A stretch of 64,000 nucleotides of DNA from AP-15 sp963774345 (GTDB lineage: Bacteria > Pseudomonadota > Alphaproteobacteria > ATCC43930 > CGMCC-115725): the NCBI GenBank assembly GCA_963774345.1, contig CAVZFB010000056.1, positions 62,001 through 126,000 of the forward strand, given 5' to 3'. How positions within the stretch are numbered: the stretch's first letter is position 1; every line of letters begins with the position of its first letter. Below are positions 60,634-64,000 of this stretch, piece by piece. The notes under the pieces are model-generated. The model made no database searches and was not told where the DNA came from. It saw only the letters and a program-made list of their open reading frames with translations. The position numbers were made by a program, and so were the translations under genes.

Positions 60634-61302
60634 TCAGACCGATGGGGCGCGCAGCGGCTTGAGGTCGGGGGCGGGGCGAAGGGTAGCTTCGGTTTTGGCC
60701 TGCAGCGCAGTGAAGTCGATGTCTTCGACAATTTCGCGGACGATGAGGCCATCGGGGGTCACGTCGATGACGGCGAGATCGGTATAGATCCTGCTCACCG
60801 CGCTGGCGGCTGTCAGCGGATATTCGCACCGCCTGCGGACGCGGGGCGCGCCCGATTTAGTAGTGTGCTCGACCAGGACGCGGATTTCCTTGGCGCCGAC
60901 CGCCAAATCCATCGCGCCGCCGACCCCGGGCGGAAAGCCCGGATCGTCAGTCGTCCAATTGGCGAGATCACCATTCTCGGCGACCTCGAAAGCGCCGAGC
61001 AAGGCCAGATCGAGGTGACCGCCGCGGATCATCAGGAACGAGTCGGTATGGTGGACATAGCTGCCGCCGGTGACGAGCGTGATCGGTTGCTTGCCGGCGT
61101 TGATCAAGTCGGGATCGACCTCGTTGGCGCCAGGCGCCGGGCCGACGCCCAAAATGCCGTTCTCGCTGTGCAAGACGATCTCGCGACCCTCCGGGATGAA
61201 ATCGGAAACCAAGGTCGGCAGGCCGATCCCGAGGTTCACATAGGCCCCGTCGGCGAGATCCTGGGCAGCCCGCCAGGCGATTTGGCGACGTTTGAGCGGC
61301 AT
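60634..61302 (-). CDS. 3-oxoacid CoA-transferase, subunit B
   Basis: The 222-aa subunit has ADGAYVNLGIGLPTLVSDF and the catalytic Glu47 in VLHSENGILGVGP, which forms the glutamyl-CoA intermediate, then GGHLDLALLGAFEVAENGDLANW. It pairs with the A subunit encoded 49 bp upstream. Members include acetoacetate:succinyl-CoA (ScoB) and 3-oxoadipate (PcaJ) transferases. With the BKACE and PHB depolymerase genes alongside, acetoacetate is the more likely acceptor. Confidence 0.92.
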   Translation of the reverse strand: MPLKRRQIAWRAAQDLADGAYVNLGIGLPTLVSDFIPEGREIVLHSENGILGVGPAPGANEVDPDLINAGKQPITLVTGGSYVHHTDSFLMIRGGHLDLALLGAFEVAENGDLANWTTDDPGFPPGVGGAMDLAVGAKEIRVLVEHTTKSGAPRVRRRCEYPLTAASAVSRIYTDLAVIDVTPDGLIVREIVEDIDFTALQAKTEATLRPAPDLKPLRAPSV

Positions 61303-61351
61303 CGACTTTCTCCTCGGATCAATCAGCTGGCGTAAGCAGCGGGGCGTGAAC

Positions 61352-62017
61352 CTAAAACGTAACCTGGACGACGCGGTCGACAAAGATGCCGGGAGTAACG
61401 ATCATCTCTGGATCGAGCTCGCCCAACTCGACGATATGGCGCACCTGCACGATCGCGAGATCGGCGGCCATCGCCATCGTCGGGTTGAAGTTGCGCTGCG
61501 ATTTCCGATAGGTCAGGTTGCCCCAACGGTCGGCTCGATCGGCAGCGAGCAGGGCCACATCGCCTTTCAACGGCTTTTCGAGGACATAGGTGCGGCCGTC
61601 GATCTCGCGGTGCTCCTTGCCCTCGGCGAGCCTAGTCCCAACTGATACCGGCGAATAGAAACCGCCGAGTCCGGCGGCGGCACAGCGCATGCGCTCGCTG
61701 AGCGTTCCCTGAGGTAGCAATTCCAGCTCAATTTTGCCGGCGGAATAGAGTTCTTCGAACACAACCGAGCCCGAGCTGCGCGGAAACGAGCACACGATCT
61801 TGCGCACCCGGCCAGCAGCCATCAACGCCGCGAGCCCAGTGCGGCCGGTGCCGGCGTTGTTGGCGACGACTGTCAGATCGCGGGCACCCTGCTCGATCAC
61901 CGCTTCGCACAATGCATCGGGCAGCCCGGCACCGCCGAACCCGGCGCACAACACGACCGACCCATCCTTTATGCCTGCCACCGCCTCGGCAAGGGTTCGC
62001 ACGCGTTTGTCGATCAT
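61352..62017 (-). CDS. 3-oxoacid CoA-transferase, subunit A
   Basis: The 221-aa subunit has the glycine-rich CoA motif SVVLCAGFGGAGLPDALCEAV, NNAGTGRTGLAALM, KIELELLPQGTLSERMRCAAAGLGGFYSPV and GDVALLAADRADRWGNLTYRKSQRNFNP. I chose ATG 62017; the frame running back to 62455 is antisense-like shadow of the BKACE gene. It begins 18 bp after the BKACE stop, suggesting an operon phaZ?-BKACE-A-B. Confidence 0.92.
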   Translation of the reverse strand: MIDKRVRTLAEAVAGIKDGSVVLCAGFGGAGLPDALCEAVIEQGARDLTVVANNAGTGRTGLAALMAAGRVRKIVCSFPRSSGSVVFEELYSAGKIELELLPQGTLSERMRCAAAGLGGFYSPVSVGTRLAEGKEHREIDGRTYVLEKPLKGDVALLAADRADRWGNLTYRKSQRNFNPTMAMAADLAIVQVRHIVELGELDPEMIVTPGIFVDRVVQVTF

Positions 62018-62034
62018 CGACGGCCGGCTCCCGA

Positions 62035-62973
62035 TCAGAATGCGACGGCGTCGCCGCCCTTCAGCGCCAGCATCGCCCGCGCCTCGTCCGGGGTGGCGAT
62101 TTCGAGCGACAAATTCTCGACGATCGTGCGGATGCGGCTGACCTGGTCGGCATTGCTGGTGGCAAGCTTGCCGCGGCCGATCCACAGCGAATCCTCGAGC
62201 CCGACCCGGACATTGCCGCCCATGATCGCGCCCATCGTAATCAGCGGCAGCTGATGCCGGCCGGCAGCGAGGATCGACCAGGCATAGGAATCGCCGAACA
62301 GCTTGTCGGCGATACGCTTCATATGCGCGAGATTCTCCGGATCGGCGCCGATGCCGCCAAAAATGCCGAAGATCGTCTGAACGAACAGCGGCGGCTTGAC
62401 CAAGCCGCGTTCGACAAAATGCGCCAAGTTGTAGAGATGCCCGACATCGTAGCATTCGAACTCGAAGCGCGTGCCGCAGCCCTCGCCAAGCTCCTTGAGG
62501 CTGCGCTCTATGTCTTTGTAGGTGTTCCTGAAGATGAAGTCGCGCGTCGAATTCGAGATACTGGGGTTCCCACTCGTATTTCCAGATCCTTGTAGCGGTC
62601 GAGCATCGGGTAGAGCCCGAAATTCATCGAGCCCATGTTCAGCGAGCACATCTCCGGCTGGGCGCGAAGCGGCGCGGCGAGCCGCTCCTCGAGGGTCATG
62701 CCGTGACCGCCGCCGGTGGTGATGTTGACTACGGCATTGGTCGCCTGCTTGATCCGCGGCAGAAACTGCATGAACACGTCGGGATCGGGAGTCGGCCGCC
62801 CGTCCTTCGGATCGCGCGCATGGAGGTGCAGGATTGCCGCTCCCGCCTCGGCGGCGGCGATCGCGTCGCGGGCGATCTCGTCCGGCGTGATCGGCAGATA
62901 GGGGCTCATCGTCGGGGTATGGATCGACCCCGGTCACCGCGCAGGTGATGATGACCTTGCCAGTCATAGCCAT
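62035..62973 (-). pseudogene. BKACE (beta-keto acid cleavage, DUF849) enzyme gene with three apparent frameshifts
   Basis: ATG 62973 (GGGAGGGAG upstream) starts TGKVIITCAVTG. The family sequence then changes frame near 62921-62930 to MSPYLPITPDEIARDAIAAA, AAILHLHARDPKDGRPTPDP (zinc His pair) and INTTTGGGHGMT-like VNITTGGGHGMTLEERL. Short frames change again near 62577-62584 (YEWEPQYLE) and 62548-62555 (STRDFIFRNTYKDIERSLKE), after which the C-terminal half is intact to a stop at 62035. Deleting one base at each point restores the protein. BKACE enzymes condense a beta-keto acid with acetyl-CoA to give acetoacetate, which fits the neighbouring CoA-transferase. Confidence 0.83.
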
Positions 62974-63060
62974 GCTCTCCCTCCCGTCAGGCTCGCTCGG
63001 CCCGCGGGCTTGGCTCCCGCCCTAGCGAACCTGCCCTCAGGAGGGCAGGAGAGGCGAACT

Positions 63061-64000
63061 CTAGCCCTGCGCCCGGATGAACGACTTGACCTTGGGATAG
63101 GTCTCGGTCTGCCACCGGCGGCCGTGGAAGACGCCATAATGGCCGACTTTGAGCTGGAGGTGGTGCGTCTTTTTTGCCGGCACGATGCCGGTGCACAGAG
63201 CGTGCGCGGCGACGGTCTGGCCGGGCCCGCAGATATCGTCGCGTTCGCCCTCGACCGTCATCAGCGCGGTGCGCTCGATCGCCGCCGGGATCGACCAGAT
63301 CGCCGCGAACCCGAAAGCGGCCCTGCGGCAGATCGTGGCGATGAAACACGCGCTCGATGGTCTGCAGATAGAAATCCGCCGGCAGATCCATGACCGCGCT
63401 GTATTCGTCGTAAAAGGCGCGGGTCGCTGCGGCGCTGTCGCCGTTGCCGTCGGCTAGGTCGCGGAACATCGTCCAATGCGCCGAGACGTGGCGATCGAGA
63501 TTCATGCTGAGAAACCCGGCGAGCTGCAAGAAACCCGGATAGACGCGGCGGAAACGCGCCGGGATAGCGCGCCGGCACCGTGGTGATGACCGTCCGCTCG
63601 AACCAGTCGAGCGTGTGCGCCTCGGCGAACTTGTTGACCGCGGTCGGATTGACCCGGGTGTCGATCGGCCCGCCCATCAGGATCATCGAGGCCGGCTGGC
63701 AGGGGTCGCCTGCGGCCGCCATCAGCGACACCGCCGCCAGCACCGGCACCGATGGCTGGCACACCGCCATGACGTGAATGCGCGGCCCCAGAAGCCGGGT
63801 AAAGCGGATCACCAGCTCGATGAAAGTCGTCGAGATCGAACCGTCCGTGCAGCAGCGGAACGTCGCGGGCGTTGGCCCAGTCGGTCAGGTAGACGTTGTG
63901 ATCGGCCAGCAAGGTTTCGACGGTGCCGCGCAGCAGGGTCGGGAAATGACCGGACAGCGGCGCCACGACCAAGCACCGTTCGGTTCTTCGCGCGTGGTAT
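63061..64000 (-). pseudogene. phaZ: Intracellular PHB depolymerase (PhaZ) gene, N-terminus outside window, three apparent frameshifts
   Basis: Minus-strand pieces join to one PhaZ-type polyhydroxybutyrate depolymerase. LVVAPLSGHFPTLLRGTVET, LTDWANARDVPLLHGRFDLD, the nucleophile region HVMAVCQPSVPVLAAVSLM (Cys), ILMGGPIDTRVNPTAVNKFA, SMNLDRHVSAHWTMFRDLAD, and the C-terminal MTVEGERDDICGPGQTVAAH and KVGHYGVFHGRRW are all present. Frame changes fall in three-base homopolymers near 63823-63825 (AAA), 63553-63555 (AAA) and 63287-63289 (GGG), each explained by one surplus base. The enzyme mobilises stored PHB. Confidence 0.83.

Noticed and set aside
1..64000. CRISPR array or prophage
   Set aside because: No regularly spaced direct repeats and no phage structural or integrase genes were seen.

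Overview
The window is GC-rich DNA (roughly 65% by eye) from an alphaproteobacterium, probably a soil or freshwater member of the Rhodospirillales or a neighbouring order. The pointers are a DUF3576 lipoprotein-leuS-lptE-holA block, a trxB-lysR pair followed by an AbcR/alpha-r15-like small RNA, and a thrC-M16 peptidase-GNAT block. No species name can be read from the sequence.

Layout. 0-5.8 kb: the end of a methyltransferase, tRNA-Gly(GCC), a prolyl-tRNA editing-domain protein, a 642-aa unknown protein, trxB, an LsrB-type LysR regulator and the small RNA. 5.9-19.7 kb: catabolic and redox genes (two amidohydrolases, homogentisate dioxygenase, a gentisate-dioxygenase-like cupin protein, SDR, FAH-family hydrolase, quinone reductase, alcohol dehydrogenase, amine oxidase), with trxC and hemC between them. 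20.4-24.3 kb: a complete putrescine/spermidine-type ABC transporter in four overlapping or closely spaced genes. 24.3-29 kb: small metabolic genes (GST, EthD-like, VOC, enoyl-CoA hydratase, HIBADH-like, CMD).

29.4-32.9 kb: a 3,414-bp IS1595/ISXO2-type transposon with perfect 23-bp terminal inverted repeats and an 8-bp target duplication. It has split a gene for a small exported EF-hand protein, which can be rejoined in frame across one target copy. It carries cargo unrelated to transposition: a retropepsin-like protease, two or three small genes, and a divergent pair around a perfect 16-bp palindrome. Its transposase is frameshifted.

33.3-40 kb: F420-type LLM oxidoreductase, YggS, then DUF3576-leuS-lptE-holA. 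40-48 kb: an aromatic-type oxygenase cluster with an amidohydrolase, two tandem-duplicated CMD-family proteins, an HpaB-like monooxygenase, a VOC/extradiol-like protein, Rieske oxygenase beta and alpha subunits and a 68-aa partner. A 1,270-bp IS4-type element with 9-bp target duplication sits in the middle, inserted in what was a perfect hairpin. 48-55.4 kb: GlsB-type membrane protein, UvrD/PcrA helicase, an orphan xanthine-dehydrogenase-type molybdenum subunit, and a ferredoxin plus CYP153-like P450 pair. 55.4-60 kb: thrC, M16 peptidase, GNAT, YqgE, peroxiredoxin. 60.2-64 kb: a lipoprotein and a PHB/acetoacetate block (CoA-transferase B and A, BKACE enzyme, PhaZ depolymerase running off the edge).

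Seven apparent one-base insertions fall in the M16, BKACE and phaZ genes in the last 6 kb. Together with single frame breaks near 9.54 kb and 30.2 kb, they suggest either sequencing error or decay, so those genes should be read with care.
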